DNA of 64,000 nt, from positions 23,513,622-23,577,621 of the forward strand of contig CM064417.1 of assembly GCA_032690845.1 (NCBI GenBank), in the 5' to 3' direction. The notes beneath the pieces were generated by a model. It worked only from the letters and a program-made list of their open reading frames with translations, did no database searches and was not told where the DNA came from. A program made the position numbers and the translations under genes. Positions 9,980 to 20,289 of this stretch are shown here, piece after piece; within the stretch, counting starts at the first letter, position 1, and each line of letters begins with the position of its first letter. This stretch comes from Eleusine coracana subsp. coracana (taxonomy: Eukaryota > Streptophyta > Magnoliopsida > Poales > Poaceae).

Positions 9980-10256
9980 CCGCCCAGGAGGAGGAGCTTC
10001 ACCACTCCAAGCTCATCCTTCACTCCCCTCCTTTGCTCACTTGTTGCTCTCCCAAAATTTCGTGTTCTTCAACGTTACTACAGCCCCAAAAACCCAAAAA
10101 AAAATATTTCCCCTCTGTTTTAGTGCATTTGCAAGTTGTTGTGAGAAGAAAACCAATTTCGGAGAAGCTCGGGTTTGTCATTTTCACTAACGCTCACCCA
10201 AACACTTGTTCGATCTTGTTTTTGTTCTTGTCTTGTGTTTGTTCTTGTGTGCAGCC

Positions 10257-11747
10257 ATGTTCAACCGAATGAAGCAAGTCGCCAGAATCAAGCGGAGAAA
10301 AAGCACTCGTGCAAGCACGAGTCAAGCATCCTCCGTCGAGCTCACACCAAGTCCGGGGCATGGTGACCCCGAAGCTGAAATTCCGGAGGAAAGGCCGGCC
10401 TTGCTCATCACCGAGGAGCATCTCGACATCAAGGACGACCGCGAGGGCCAAGCCATCGCGCTCATGAGAGAACGGCCATTCGCCCACACCCGACGCTTCG
10501 ATCCGGACTTCCTCGAGAAAATAGGTATGAGAGAAGAATTTGCCTCTATTTTTCGCACTATGGGTTGGCTAAATTTCGTAGAAGTAGATGAGCCGGGTTC
10601 TCGTTTGCTTACTATGCAGTTTTTATGCACCCTTAGGAAATATGATGAAGGCATTTCTTTTCGCTTGTTTGGGCAAAAGCGTTTGGTCACATGGGGTGAT
10701 CTTCATGCTATGCTAGGTCTAAATCCTAAATGTAGGCTAGACTTAGATAAAGCACTAAAGGGGTTCCATAAAGAAAGTTTTTGGAAAAAGATTTCCGGAA
10801 ACGAGTGGGGTCCCAAGCCTAGAACAAGTGCCATCCATAATCCTACACTTAGATTTATGCATGTGTGGATGGCTATGACCTTGTTTCCTCGAGGTGACAT
10901 TAGGGTTGTCCGGCAAGATGAATTGAAAATACTTTATGCCATGGTTAAGAAAATTAGGGTGTCACCCGCGGAATGCATGATTGATCAATGGTTAGACAAT
11001 ATAAAGTTGACAGGACCAATTTAGTGCACCTCTTTAGTTACTCGCATTGCGCAGAAGTGTGGTCTGCTTGAGAATGTTCATGTTGAATATTTGACGGTAG
11101 ATAGAGAATTTCTAGGCGAGGACTATTTTGTGCAAGGACATACTTTGAAACATGGTCCAAATAATACCTTGATCTATCACTTTCCCGGGTATACAAATGA
11201 ATTCCCGTTACCTAACCCGGGTCTTCGTTTGTATCACTGTCGGGCACTAACCCTCCCACTTGAGCCAGTGGGAGAAGTTCACAGGCATAGTGTTTCAGGG
11301 CGACCGACACGTTCCCGTAGGCATATGGAGCCTACACCGGAGTTTCACACTCCGACCGGAGATCCGGTATGGGAGCAGCCCCCGCCACAAGACGAGGCGG
11401 GTGCATCAACATGGCAGGCCGGAGCATGGGAATCTCAGTACGATTACCCCATGCAGACATCATCAAGTTCAAGCGGACCGCCATCCTTTGCCACTCGGTC
11501 ATTCTCATCCCGTGGGTTCCGTGAACTCAACTATGGGATGGCCGAGTTGACAAGGAGGGTGAATGACATTGATTTGCGCACCGAGAGCATGCAACAAACT
11601 CTCATGCAACATGTCACCGACACCCAGCAATGGCAGAATTTCAGCGACAACCAATTCCGCCAGCTGAACGCGATGATGGCTCAGAATCAGAACAATTGGG
11701 ATGCCTTCTTCCGCTCCCAAGGCTACGACCCGAACCAGCAGATATGA
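10257..11747 (+). pseudogene. ATHILA-family ORF (ORF2), 496 codons with one in-frame stop
   Basis: Protein of unknown role found in Athila elements (Pfam ATHILA ORF-1 family). I chose the ATG at 10257 (MFNRMKQVARIKRRKS), directly after the splice acceptor; an upstream in-frame ATG at 10206 lies in the T-rich tract and encodes an unlikely leader. Visible parts: basic N-terminus; conserved core about residues 80-255 (FDPDFLEKIGMREEF, GSRLLTMQFLCTL, RLFGQKRLVTWGDLHAMLGL); a TAG at 11022-11024; then the same frame continues (CTSLVTRIAQKCG, PGYTNEFPLPNPGLRLYHCR), a Pro/Ser-rich stretch, and a Gln-rich, probably coiled C-terminus. A single substitution explains the stop. No signal peptide or membrane segment is obvious, so an envelope role is not supported. 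Confidence 0.8.
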
Positions 11748-13113
11748 GCAAGAACAAGCTTGGGGGAGGACCCCCCCTTCTCATGGTAACGTGTATCTTT
11801 CCCCTTCCCTTTATTTCTTGCATTTGCTAAATCTGAAAATCCATAAAAATTTGCAAAACATAAAAAGAACAAAAATATTTCCCTTTTTCATGCGCGGTAT
11901 GAATGTGTATAATTTTTCTATGTTGAGATGACGAATAGTTGCTCTGTCCTTTATTCCTCTCTAATGCTAGTTTACAACTTAGTACTCTCTCAAGAGTTAG
12001 GTTTGTTGGTAAATCTTGCCTTGAACTTGAATCTTGTGGGTAGCATATGCATTCTCTAGTTCTAAGTTGTTGAGAGGTATGATATGATAGATAGGGCTGC
12101 TATGATCTTGCTCAACGTAAAGCTTGAATTCCGGAGTTTTATTTTTCAAAATGACAAATTGATAAGTTCCTCAATGATGAAATTCCCACCACAGCCATAT
12201 GTAGTGTTTACATTTGAAAACCTTTACACATATGCTGCTTGTTTCACATTGAGCTTAGTCAAAATTGTTGTGACCCTAGTAGAACTCTTTTCATGCTTTC
12301 TTGATCAAGATCATATACACACATCCACCGCCATGAGCTATCCTTCTAAATCAAGAAGATAGCATCCACCATATCCACCATATCCACCGTGAGCTATTCT
12401 TCTACACCGGAAGAAAGCCACTATCCATCCATCCTTCCAAAGAAACACTCCATATATCCATTGCAAAATTCCTCTCTCAAAGTATTCATTGCAAACTAGG
12501 ACTATGGCTATGCAAAAAGAAAAGAAAAAAAAATGCTCAAAAAAGAGGGCAAGCAAAAGATAGCCATAGCCTAGAAACTCCAAAAGAGAGAAGGAAAATT
12601 CAAAAAGGAGTTATTTCTTCCCATCCACCATTCCTCCGTTCTCCCACACACTTGCACATCTTGATCAAGATTGTTTGAATTGATGTTTTTCTTGGATCCG
12701 GTCTTTTGACATAGCAATATTATGTGAACATGAGGGCCTCATATATCCCTACCTTGAGCTCCACATAAAGCCTTATTTAGAAGTAGGTGATTATAGGCAA
12801 CACTTTGCCTTGGTGAGGAATCATACACATATTGAGTGATCCGAGAGAATCATTTGAGGAACTTGGTTTTTATTTTTTTTCAAAATCTTTTGAAAATCTC
12901 CGGAATAACATAGCGGAATCTAGAGCAAGTGATTGGTGCCCTGCAATTGTTCTATCTCTCAACCGCCCAAGACAATGAGGTGTAAAAGCCCCATGGATCG
13001 AGGTAAATGGGTAAGTTATGTGCCAACATATTTAATTCTAGGAAGAGTACCTTGTTGTGCGCATAGTATTATTGAGGAGTAGGACATTGTAGAGTTGTTG
13101 GTGCTTCAACTCT
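11748..13113 (+). other. 3' noncoding spacer of the Athila-type element
   Basis: About 1.37 kb without a credible gene. It starts with AACAAGCTTGGGGGAGG at 11753-11769, a purine-tract motif common after the last ORF of grass gypsy elements. A short CATCCACCATATCCACC repeat lies near 12362-12390. No purine tract adjoins the 3' LTR, consistent with loss of the normal internal/LTR boundary. Confidence 0.6.
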
Positions 13114-14418
13114 ACGTAACTCCCTGCAATACCGCGCAAACCAACGTCAGGGCCCACAGGACAGCCACCTGGAGAAAGCACAGGCCAGGAGGGGCCACCC
13201 CCAGGTCGGCCGACCTAGTCAGGTCGGCCGACCCGGCCGGGCGCCCTCTCCGCCTGGGCTTCCACGTGTTGGCTCCTCCGCGACTCCTGATGACGGTTTG
13301 AGATGCCTTCCGTGGCGGTTACGCTCCCTTGCCGACCTATTGAGGCTATAAATAGGAGGGTGTGCCTTCACACTCAACACACACCACAAGAAGCATTTCT
13401 CTCTTGCTAGTAGTAGTTCTTGGAGTTTTAGTGGAGTTAGGCTGAGTCTAGAGCTCTCTAGTCCCAAGTCTTCACTTGGAATTGGTATGGCTCTTGTATC
13501 TTTTCCCTTTTGTAAGACTTTGCTCTTATCAGTATATATATATTTTCTATATAGTTGTGCTTGGGTCATGAGTTTCTTGTTTGATATTGTGATCCATATA
13601 TGTGATAATATAGTCTACTTGTGTGATAGTAGTTTATATTTATTATACTACTATTGTCATGCTAGTTATATACCGTCACTATAGTCTAGTTTATATGTTA
13701 TAGTCTCTATGCTTAGTTTTAGCTGATAAAGTATAGCATGGGTTTGGTGATCGTATTTGTACGGTAGCTCTGCCTCGTTAATAGTAATCGCGGAGGGGCA
13801 GAGTGCTCTTTGGTCATGCAAGTATGGTATTTGGGTGACTGATTTGCATCAATTATTCGTTAGTCTACTGGTTCGTTGAGGTAGGCGGCAGGTGGTGACA
13901 GCCCTGTCCGTCCTTTGAAATCGTCCCCGCTAGGCTAGTGCGTAGGCTCTTGGCGGAAGTCGCCTGTGGATGCAGGGGTAAGTCCGTGCCTGAAGTGCTA
14001 TACTATTGACTGCTAAACCTGAGTGTGGGTCTGTATGTATTCTACTTAGGCTATGCAACTGTATAGGAATGTATAGTAGGAGTAGCTTAACCTAGTCTTT
14101 CCTCCACTAGACTTTATTTATTTAGTAGGAATCTTCTGTGTGTGTCACACTACCCGGTTATTATCATGTACCCGCCTGTCTTGGTTAGATATCCTTGCTA
14201 ATTGTTAACATGATCTTATATGTTAGTAATGCTTCTTGATCATAACCTTCCTTTGGGATAAACAAATACCATACCCTGAATACTTCCGGGTGAAATGCTA
14301 CAGCGGTATTCTCCGTGCGCTTGCGGATTTTACTTACTTGACTCTGGGACATATTAGTGAACCGTTTCTGGCCCCGTGCCGGGAATGATTTATTAATATG
14401 GCTTAGCAAAAGTCAACA
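13114..14418 (+). repeat. 3' LTR of the Athila-type element, lacking its first 244 bp
   Basis: Matches 7143-8447 without net gaps, with about four substitutions, and ends GTCAACA at 14418. The first 244 bp of the LTR are missing; in their place is TTGGTGCTTCAACTCTAC (13098-13115), also found at 17501-17518 in the Tat pol. TATA box at 13346-13353; palindromes at 13204-13215 and 13222-13233. Confidence 0.9.
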
Positions 14419-14423
14419 TGAAC
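14419..14423. repeat. target-site duplication (right), TGAAC
   Basis: Identical to 6894-6898. The Tat gag frame resumes directly after it in the same phase as before the insertion. Confidence 0.9.
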
Positions 14424-15756
14424 CATAGTTGGTGGCATGTTCCAGTCATGCAACATCACATGGTCGACGAAGGCATGACGATCTAAGAAATTCCCTCAGC
14501 ATCCATGACGGTCAGGATACCATCAACTCCCATTATGAAGAGCGGGCTCGGGACGACCGATGCCACGAGGAGGAGCGCTGCGATCGTAGGACTGACAACC
14601 GACGAGAAGACCAGTGTGATCCACCTCCAAGAAACAACCGTGATGACCGACATCGACGCAATGATCGGGACTAGCGTGAGAATCATGACGAAGATAATCG
14701 GCGTCGTCGCCATGATGACGACGTTGGCCCTCGCCATAATCGTCGCCCATCTTCATCTCCTGACCGACATAGAAGGTCAACTACTCCAAGCAATGAAGAA
14801 TTCGATGGCATCAAGGCCTACGTACCTGAGCTTCGCATAGCTCGATGGCCGAAAGGATTCAAGCTAGTTCCTAATGAGAAATATTATGGTCAGACCAACC
14901 CTCAAGAGTGGCTTCAGCTATACAGTACGGCGATTCGGTCAGCCGGGGGCGATACATTTGTGACGGCCAATTACCTACCGGTCTGCCTTGATCCGGCCGT
15001 TTGGATTTGGCTCACATCTCTCCCAGAGAGATCGGTCACCTGTTAGGGAGACCTTAATAGGAAGCTCATAGAGAGTTTCCAAGCTACTTGCAATCGTCCG
15101 GGCAACCACTTCAACCTCACCCGGATTAAGCAAAAGCCACACGAGTCCCTACGCGACTATATCAAGCGGCTTTGTGCCAATAAGACCGAGATCCCTAATG
15201 CCCTAGATCAGCAGATCATTGCAGCCTTCCAAGGAGGCATACAGAGCGATGACCTGGTCTGGGAGATCTGTCGGATGAATCATCATCTCAAGTTGACCGC
15301 TCGGGAGTGCTTCGAGATCGCTGATAAGTTTGCGTGAGGCGAGTCCGCACTGCATGACATCCACGGCAAAGGCAAGGAGAAGCGCTCGGACAAGCCGGAG
15401 TCCTCTAAGAAGGTCAAGAAAAGGAAGCATGACAACATGGTCGCTATGGTAGACTGATCCCAAAAGAACCCTCGGATGAACCAGAAGACCATGGACGACT
15501 TGCTAAGTGGCTCGTGCCTATGGCACCCAAAGGGAAACCACAATGCAAAGGACTGTTACCGATTCAAAGGCTTCACGACTGCCGCACTCAAGGTGGCCAA
15601 GGATCTGCCAAGGCGCAATGGCAAGGACAAGACCAAAGACGGTGATGACAAGGATGATGAAGGAGAGTTCCAGGAACCTCAAAAGGAACTCAACTTCATC
15701 TTCGGAGGCCCGCATGACTACATGTCCAAACGCAAGCAAAAGCTAGAACTATGAGA
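14424..15756 (+). pseudogene. Tat gag, C-terminal part with zinc-knuckle-like motif
   Basis: Continues the gag broken at 6898. An Arg/Asp/His-rich linker (14429-14674) is followed, after a frame change, by the retrotransposon gag domain (ARWPKGFKLVPN, YYGQTNPQEWLQLYSTAIRS, NRPGNHFNLTRIKQKPHESL, RDYIKRLCANKTEIPN), then a Lys-rich stretch and CLWHPKGNHNAKDCYRFKGF, the short Cys/His motif typical of Tat gag, and LNFIFGGPHDYMSKRKQKLEL before a stop at about 15752. In-frame stops occur near 15042 (TAG), 15335 (TGA) and 15456 (TGA). Confidence 0.8.
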
Positions 15757-15818
15757 GATCAACTCCATAGAGCCTGCTACACCCAAGTACATGAGGTGGT
15801 CTGAGGTACCGATCACAT

Positions 15819-16343
15819 TTGATCGATCGGATCACCCCAGGCACCTGTGGTACTCGCGGACACGATGAAGGAGGTCGCTACCCATTGGTACTCGCAACCA
15901 CGATGAAGGAGGTCAAGTTCAACAAAGTACTCATCGATGGAGGAAGCAGTCTAAACTTGATCTTCGCCAAGACCCTCATGGAGTTAGGCTTATCGGTCAA
16001 TGACCTCCAGCTGAGTTCCTCACCCTTCCACGGGATCGTGCCTGGCAAGACCTCAGTTCCTATTGGACAGATCATTCTGCCTGTTACCTTTCAAACCCAT
16101 GAGAACTTTAGGACCGAGCGTGTTACCATTCAGGTGACTGATTTCGAGTCAGCATACCATGCTATCCATGGCAGACCAGCAATGGCGAAGTTCATGGCGG
16201 TCCCGCACTACACATACCTCACTCTCAAGATGCCAGGCCCTAAAGGAATAATCTCCCTCCACTCTGATCTTCGGAATTCTCTCGATTGTGATGTGCAGAG
16301 TTGTGAGATGGCCGACCAACAGTTGATCCTGTCCGATCGGTAG
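15819..16343 (+). pseudogene. Tat aspartic protease
   Basis: The protease cuts the Gag-Pol precursor. The active-site block is VLIDGGSSLNLIFAKTLMEL, the Asp-Gly-Gly-Ser form used by the Tat lineage, at about residues 31-50, followed by typical IPVGQIILPVTF-like and YHAIHGRPAMAKFMAVPHY blocks. A small duplication of CACGATGAAGGAGGT (15863 and 15900) sits just before the active site. The frame ends with a TAG at 16341-16343; pol-like residues continue after it in the same phase. Confidence 0.82.
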
Positions 16344-17255
16344 GAGATCCAGAAGGCAGTCGGCAATGAGGCACAGACCGAAACAGAGATCCCCATGAAG
16401 AAATCTACCAAGGACAAGATATAGACGGATGATGTCCCTACTAAGGATATCATGCTTGACCCAGAGAACTCTGCTAAGATCACTTATGCAGGGGGCGACC
16501 TCGACAAGAAATAGGAACCCACGCTCACTCTTTTCCTCCAGGAAAATAGGGACATCTTTGCATGGAAGCCTTCTGACATGCCGAGAGTTCCTAGGGAAAA
16601 TATTGAGAACGAATTAAGGGTCCCTCCTGGGGCCATCCCGGCCAGGCAAAGACTTAGAAGGTTTGCACAAGACTGCAAGGACGCCACGAAGAAGGAGATA
16701 GCTAGGTTATTAGATGCTAAGTTTATAAAGGAAGTGTACCATCCAGATTGGCTGACAAATCCAGTCCTTGTACCTAAGAAGAATAAAGAGTGGCGGATGT
16801 ACGTTGATTATACCGATTTGAACAAGGTCTATCCTAAAGACGACTTGACCATGCCACGTATCGATCATATTGTAGACTCAACATCCGGGTGTGAGCTTTC
16901 AAGCTTTCTGGATGCCTATTCAGGATATCACCAGATCCCACTAAAAGTCAAAGATGAAATGAAGACATCCTTTATAACACCCTTTGGCGCCTACTGCTAT
17001 ATTACCATGCCGTTCGGTCTAAAAAATGCTGGCGCGACTTACCAACATGGTATTCAACGCTGCCTCAAAACTCAGATCAGTCAGAATGCAGAAGCATATG
17101 TAGATGACATCATGGTAAAAACTCAGAATGTTGAAGAACTTCTCTCTGACCTGGCAGAGACGTTTGACAATTTGAGACATTACTCGATGAAGCTGAATCC
17201 TAAAAAGTATGTTTTTGGGGTTCCTTTGGTAAAGCTACTCGGTTACATCGTTTGA
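16344..17255 (+). pseudogene. Tat reverse transcriptase
   Basis: After stops at 16422-16424 (TAG) and 16512-16514 (TAG) a long frame from 16578 carries the RT fingers and palm: FIKEVYHPDWLTNPVLVPKK, WRMYVDYTDLNKVYPKDD, SSFLDAYSGYHQIPL, TSFITPFGAYCYITMPFGLK, then AYVDDIMVKT with the catalytic YVDD, and LNPKKYVFGVPLVKLLGYIV. A TGA at 17253-17255 ends the frame just after GYIV. Core catalytic residues look intact, but the surrounding stops preclude a functional polyprotein. Confidence 0.9.
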
Positions 17256-17890
17256 AAATGAGGTATAGAGGCTAACCCGGATAAAATCAAGGTGATCCTT
17301 GATATGGGGCCACCTAATTCTTAGAGGGATGTTCAGAAGCTGACCGGATGTATGGCATCCCTGAGTCGCTTTATTTCTGACTGGGGGTCAGGGGTCTGCC
17401 GCTCTTTAAATTGCTCAAGAAGCAGGATGACTTCATCTGGACAGCAGAGGCGCAATTGGCGTTGTATGAGTTGAAGGTCCACCTCAGCAATATTCCAGTC
17501 TTGGTGCTTCAACTCTACATATCGGCCACAACTCAAGTTGTGAGTACCGTTTTAACGGTCGACCGAGAAGAAGAGGGTCATATACAAAAAGTGCAACACC
17601 CAGTGTACTTTGTTAGTGAAGTTCTCAGTGCCTCCAAAACATGATATCACCAGATATTGAAGCTACTATACGCGCTCCTAATCACCTCAAGGAAGTTGAA
17701 GCACTACTTTCAAGCTCATCCAATCGAAGTTCCAACATCCTTTGCACTCAGCTCAGTCCTTCACAACCGAGAAGGCGAAGGAATGATTGCTATGTGGGTA
17801 GTTGAACTTGGTCAGTATACCATCACGTTCGAACCTCGCTCGGCAATCAAAGGACAGGCATTGGTCGACTTCATTTCTGAGTGGACAGAG
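17256..17890 (+). pseudogene. Tat RNase H region, internally deleted
   Basis: ANPDKIKVILDMGPP and DVQKLTGCMASLSRFIS follow the RT in a shifted frame with a stop at about 17322. From 17411 the frame gives DDFIWTAEAQLALYELKVHL, ISATTQVVSTVL, HPVYFVSEVLSASKT; then from 17657 LLYALLITSRKLKHYFQAH and IKGQALVDFISEWTEIQ. The next residues (RTWGLDIVGPF) already belong to integrase, so the second RNase H module and the integrase N-terminus are missing. A shorter gap lies at IPVLV/LQLYIS. Confidence 0.82.
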
Positions 17891-18745
17891 ATTCAAAGGA
17901 CCTGGGGGCTTGATATTGTCGGTCCTTTCAAGAAAGCGCGAGGCGGGTTTACTCATTTGTTTGTTGCTATTGACATATTCACCAAGTGGATTGAAGGGAA
18001 GCCGGTCGGTAAGATAACTTCGAAGAAAGCGTCGAGTTTGTTAGAGAGGTTTTCACTCGGTTTGGGGTCCCTCATGATATCATCACCAACAATGGTACTC
18101 AGTTTACATCTGAGGAGTTCTGTGACTTTGCCGTTGAGATGGGAATAAAAATCCATTTTGCATCAGTGGCTCATCCTCAAAGCAATGGGCAGGACGAATG
18201 GGCCAACGGTATGATTCTTCAGGGGTTGAAGCCTCGGATAATTGATAGGATCAAACCTTATGCCGGTCGGTAGGTCCGAGAGCTACCTTCGGTTCTCTGG
18301 GGGCTGCGTACTAATGTCAGTTGGGCTACTGGCCAGTCACCTTTTTGGTTGGTCTACGGTTCCATGGCTATGCTGTCGACCGAGGTAAACCTCGTATCAG
18401 CGTGAGTCAAGGGATACGACAAGAAGCTTCCTGTAGAAAACTGAGAGATTGATTTGATTGCGGAAGAGGAGTTGTGTGATCGTGCTCTGTTTTGGCATGC
18501 GCTATATCAGCAGGGCCTGCGATGTTACTATGATAAGAACGTACGCAGTCGCCAATTTCATGTTGGCAATTTAGTGTTGTGCCGAGTACAATCAACCAAG
18601 AATCAGCACAAACTTTCCCCTAAATGGGAAGGACTTATGTGGTCAAAGAAGTCACTCGGTCGGGGACTTATCGACTGATGTATGAAGATGGCGATGATAT
18701 ACCAAACTCGTGGAACATAAATCAGCTACGTCGCTTTTATACTTA
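17891..18745 (+). pseudogene. Tat integrase, catalytically impaired
   Basis: Integrase inserts the DNA copy into the genome. Core begins WGLDIVGPFKKARGGFTHLF (first catalytic Asp), then VPHDIITNNGTQFTSEEF, where the second catalytic Asp (normally DNGTQF) is Asn, and AHPQSNGQDEWANG with the Glu retained. Frames change near 18040 and stops occur at about 18272, 18404 and 18441. The C-terminal part (YYDKNVRSRQFHVGNLVLCR, KLSPKWEGL, then WNINQLRRFYT) ends at about 18745. The His/Cys zinc-binding N-terminus was lost in the upstream deletion. Confidence 0.85.
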
Positions 18746-19384
18746 GTCTATTTTTTGTATTCTCATATATTATTATTGAATGAAACTTTAGTCTTTTTGA
18801 TTAAAGATTTATTGATGATTTTCATTCTTATTTGTCTTGATTCTTTAATTTATAATATTAAACAATCAAGCCACAAGGCTAGTAATAATGTCCCACTACT
18901 CCTTTTTTTTGCAAGGGCCACTACTTCTGGTTTTGGATTTTGTCTGACCAATTTCTCATATTTTGGTATGGTCTTAGGATTTTTTGGTCTAACACCTAAC
19001 ATTATGGTTATACAATTCATACTGCAGAACAGACTGCCACTACACTAAACCCAGAGCCAAAGAGCAAGAGGTCATTTGTCGATTAGTCGATTCTGCTTGT
19101 TACGCGGCTATGAATTACAACGTAGTATGCTAAGGCAGACCGATGCAACTTCTGTTTCTATCTCTAAAAGACTTACGGTAAAAAGACCTAAGTTCTAAAG
19201 CGCGAGTAACACAACTAAGTACTAATCATTTTGCTTTAAGTAACAAGAGATTGCCTTATGACTACTTTGTCGATCTTTTAACTTGTTTATAAACTAAGCA
19301 AGCTTGAAAATTATTATTTACAAGGAGATAATATTATCTTCCTACATAAATACCACTAATGTTTTCTAACAATACAGATATTAC
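18746..19384 (+). other. Tat spacer between pol and the antisense gene
   Basis: AT-rich sequence with no convincing gene. It separates convergently oriented pol and antisense gene, so it should hold the 3' ends of both transcripts. No clear polyadenylation pair can be singled out. Confidence 0.5.
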
Positions 19385-19838
19385 AACTCCTTCGAAGGAG
19401 ATGAAGCATCATCTTGCAATTCTACCTCTGGTGTTGCTCGAGGAGTTGGCGCGATGGGATCAACCTCTACATTGTCGACCAAGGCACGAGAGGTCTACAG
19501 CATAGAATCCATAAGAAATTGGCATTGATCTACTGTCATGTCTGAGTTGAAGCCCTCCTTGATCTTATCCAATATCAATGCAGGAGACCAAGACTGGCAA
19601 ATTGCCAGTACTTGGCTCCCGGCCTCGGTTGCCACCCTCTTGGTATGATTAGCAATTGCCTCCAAAGCATGCTCTAGCAGATATTCCTAGGAGTGACCAG
19701 TATTCTCCACTTGGTTAGCATGGATATAATCCAATGCTTTCCGAGTGCCGTAAGATAATGCTGCAAAAGATTTTCAAGATGTCAAAATCTGAAGTCAACA
19801 AAAGAAATAATGAAGATACGATGGAGAGCTTACTAGCA
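19385..19838 (-). pseudogene. Tat antisense gene, C-terminal part
   Basis: Minus strand. Residues LSEDREPLFTSISKSFKCN (about 19890-19830) lead to a donor-like GTAAGC at about 19833. A 3' splice site TTTTGCAG ends at about 19763 and is followed by LSYGTRKALDYIHANQVENT, then HALEAIANHTKRVATEAGSQ, MTVDQCQFLMDSML, and an acidic end VEVDPIAPTPRATPEVELQD. Stops interrupt it at two places. The coiled, Ala/Glu-rich character is typical of the C-terminal half of the antisense 'putative gypsy type transposon' proteins in grass Tat elements. The function of that family is unknown. The N-terminal half lies at 22566-21259, beyond the chromovirus fragment. Confidence 0.6.
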
Positions 19839-19929
19839 AGATTACATTTGAAAGACTTGGAGATTGATGTGAATAAGGGTTCCCGATCTTCCGAAAGGTT
19901 CTTGGTAAGTTGATATGGTCGGAGGCGAC

Positions 19930-20289
19930 ACACATATCGATCCGGCTTCAGAACAGCATGTTCTAAACCCCGCAATCGCAGCACGACGTCTCCTCTGGTT
20001 ATCAACCATCCAAAAGACGATTGACCTCGCCGAGAAGGCTAATCCCTGCCTGTGAATCAAGAACACAAGCAAGAACAACGAAGAATGCAACACAATTGCA
20101 AATGTATGATTAAACTCTCGAAGTTGGGGTCTCACAAACCGATGAACGGCGAAACTGTTTATGAACAGAATTGATCTAAGCAAAACCCAAACCCTAATGG
20201 TGCGGTGGCGGCTGTATATAAAGACCCTAGGGTCGTGCAAGACCCTCTGGACGCGCCCCTAATTAGGCTCAACTAGATACGAGCTCTAG
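19930..20289 (-). repeat. probable LTR portion of the chromovirus fragment
   Basis: Directly downstream (minus strand) of the integrase end. It includes QGPMTRARI-type coding overlap, a TATATA box at about 20222-20215 followed by ACAGCCGCCACCGCACC, and TTAGGGTTTGGG. The end toward 19930 cannot be fixed because it grades into the antisense gene. The call rests on position and promoter-like sequence; I have no second LTR copy for comparison. Confidence 0.4.

Larger units (their letters stand above)
9546..10254 (+). other. candidate intron / internal promoter region before ORF2
   Basis: No coding frame of note. It begins with a consensus donor (AAAAG, then GTGAGT at 9546) and ends with a strong acceptor: CACTAAC branch-like sequence at about 10184, a long T-rich tract, TGTGCAG at 10248-10254. 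The ATG of ORF2 follows after 2 nt. Inside are the palindrome pair (9853-9882) and a TATA box (9974-9979), so the region could be removed by splicing or could start its own transcript. The acceptor position is conserved in the minus-strand Athila copy; the donor is less so. Confidence 0.5.
6899..14418 (+). mobile_element. Athila-type non-autonomous Ty3/gypsy retrotransposon (young insertion)
   Basis: A 7.5-kb element with LTR ends TGTTGAC...GTCAACA and TGAAC duplications on both sides. Interior: primer site, shortened gag fused to a Lys/Pro-rich tail, a noncoding region with a second promoter-like module, a 496-codon ATHILA-family ORF (one stop inside), and a 1.3-kb 3' spacer. There is no protease, RT, RNase H or integrase, so it could move only with enzymes from another element. 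The two LTRs differ at about four of 1305 shared positions, far fewer than the Tat element around it. The 3' LTR lacks its first 244 bp. Confidence 0.9.

Noticed and set aside
10257..11747. ORF2 as a captured host gene or envelope protein
   Set aside because: It matches the ATHILA family, occurs in two copies of the element class here, and shows no signal peptide or membrane segment.
17490..17520. 18-bp identity with 13098-13115 as a possible functional site
   Set aside because: Nothing else is shared around it; filler DNA at a repair join explains it better.
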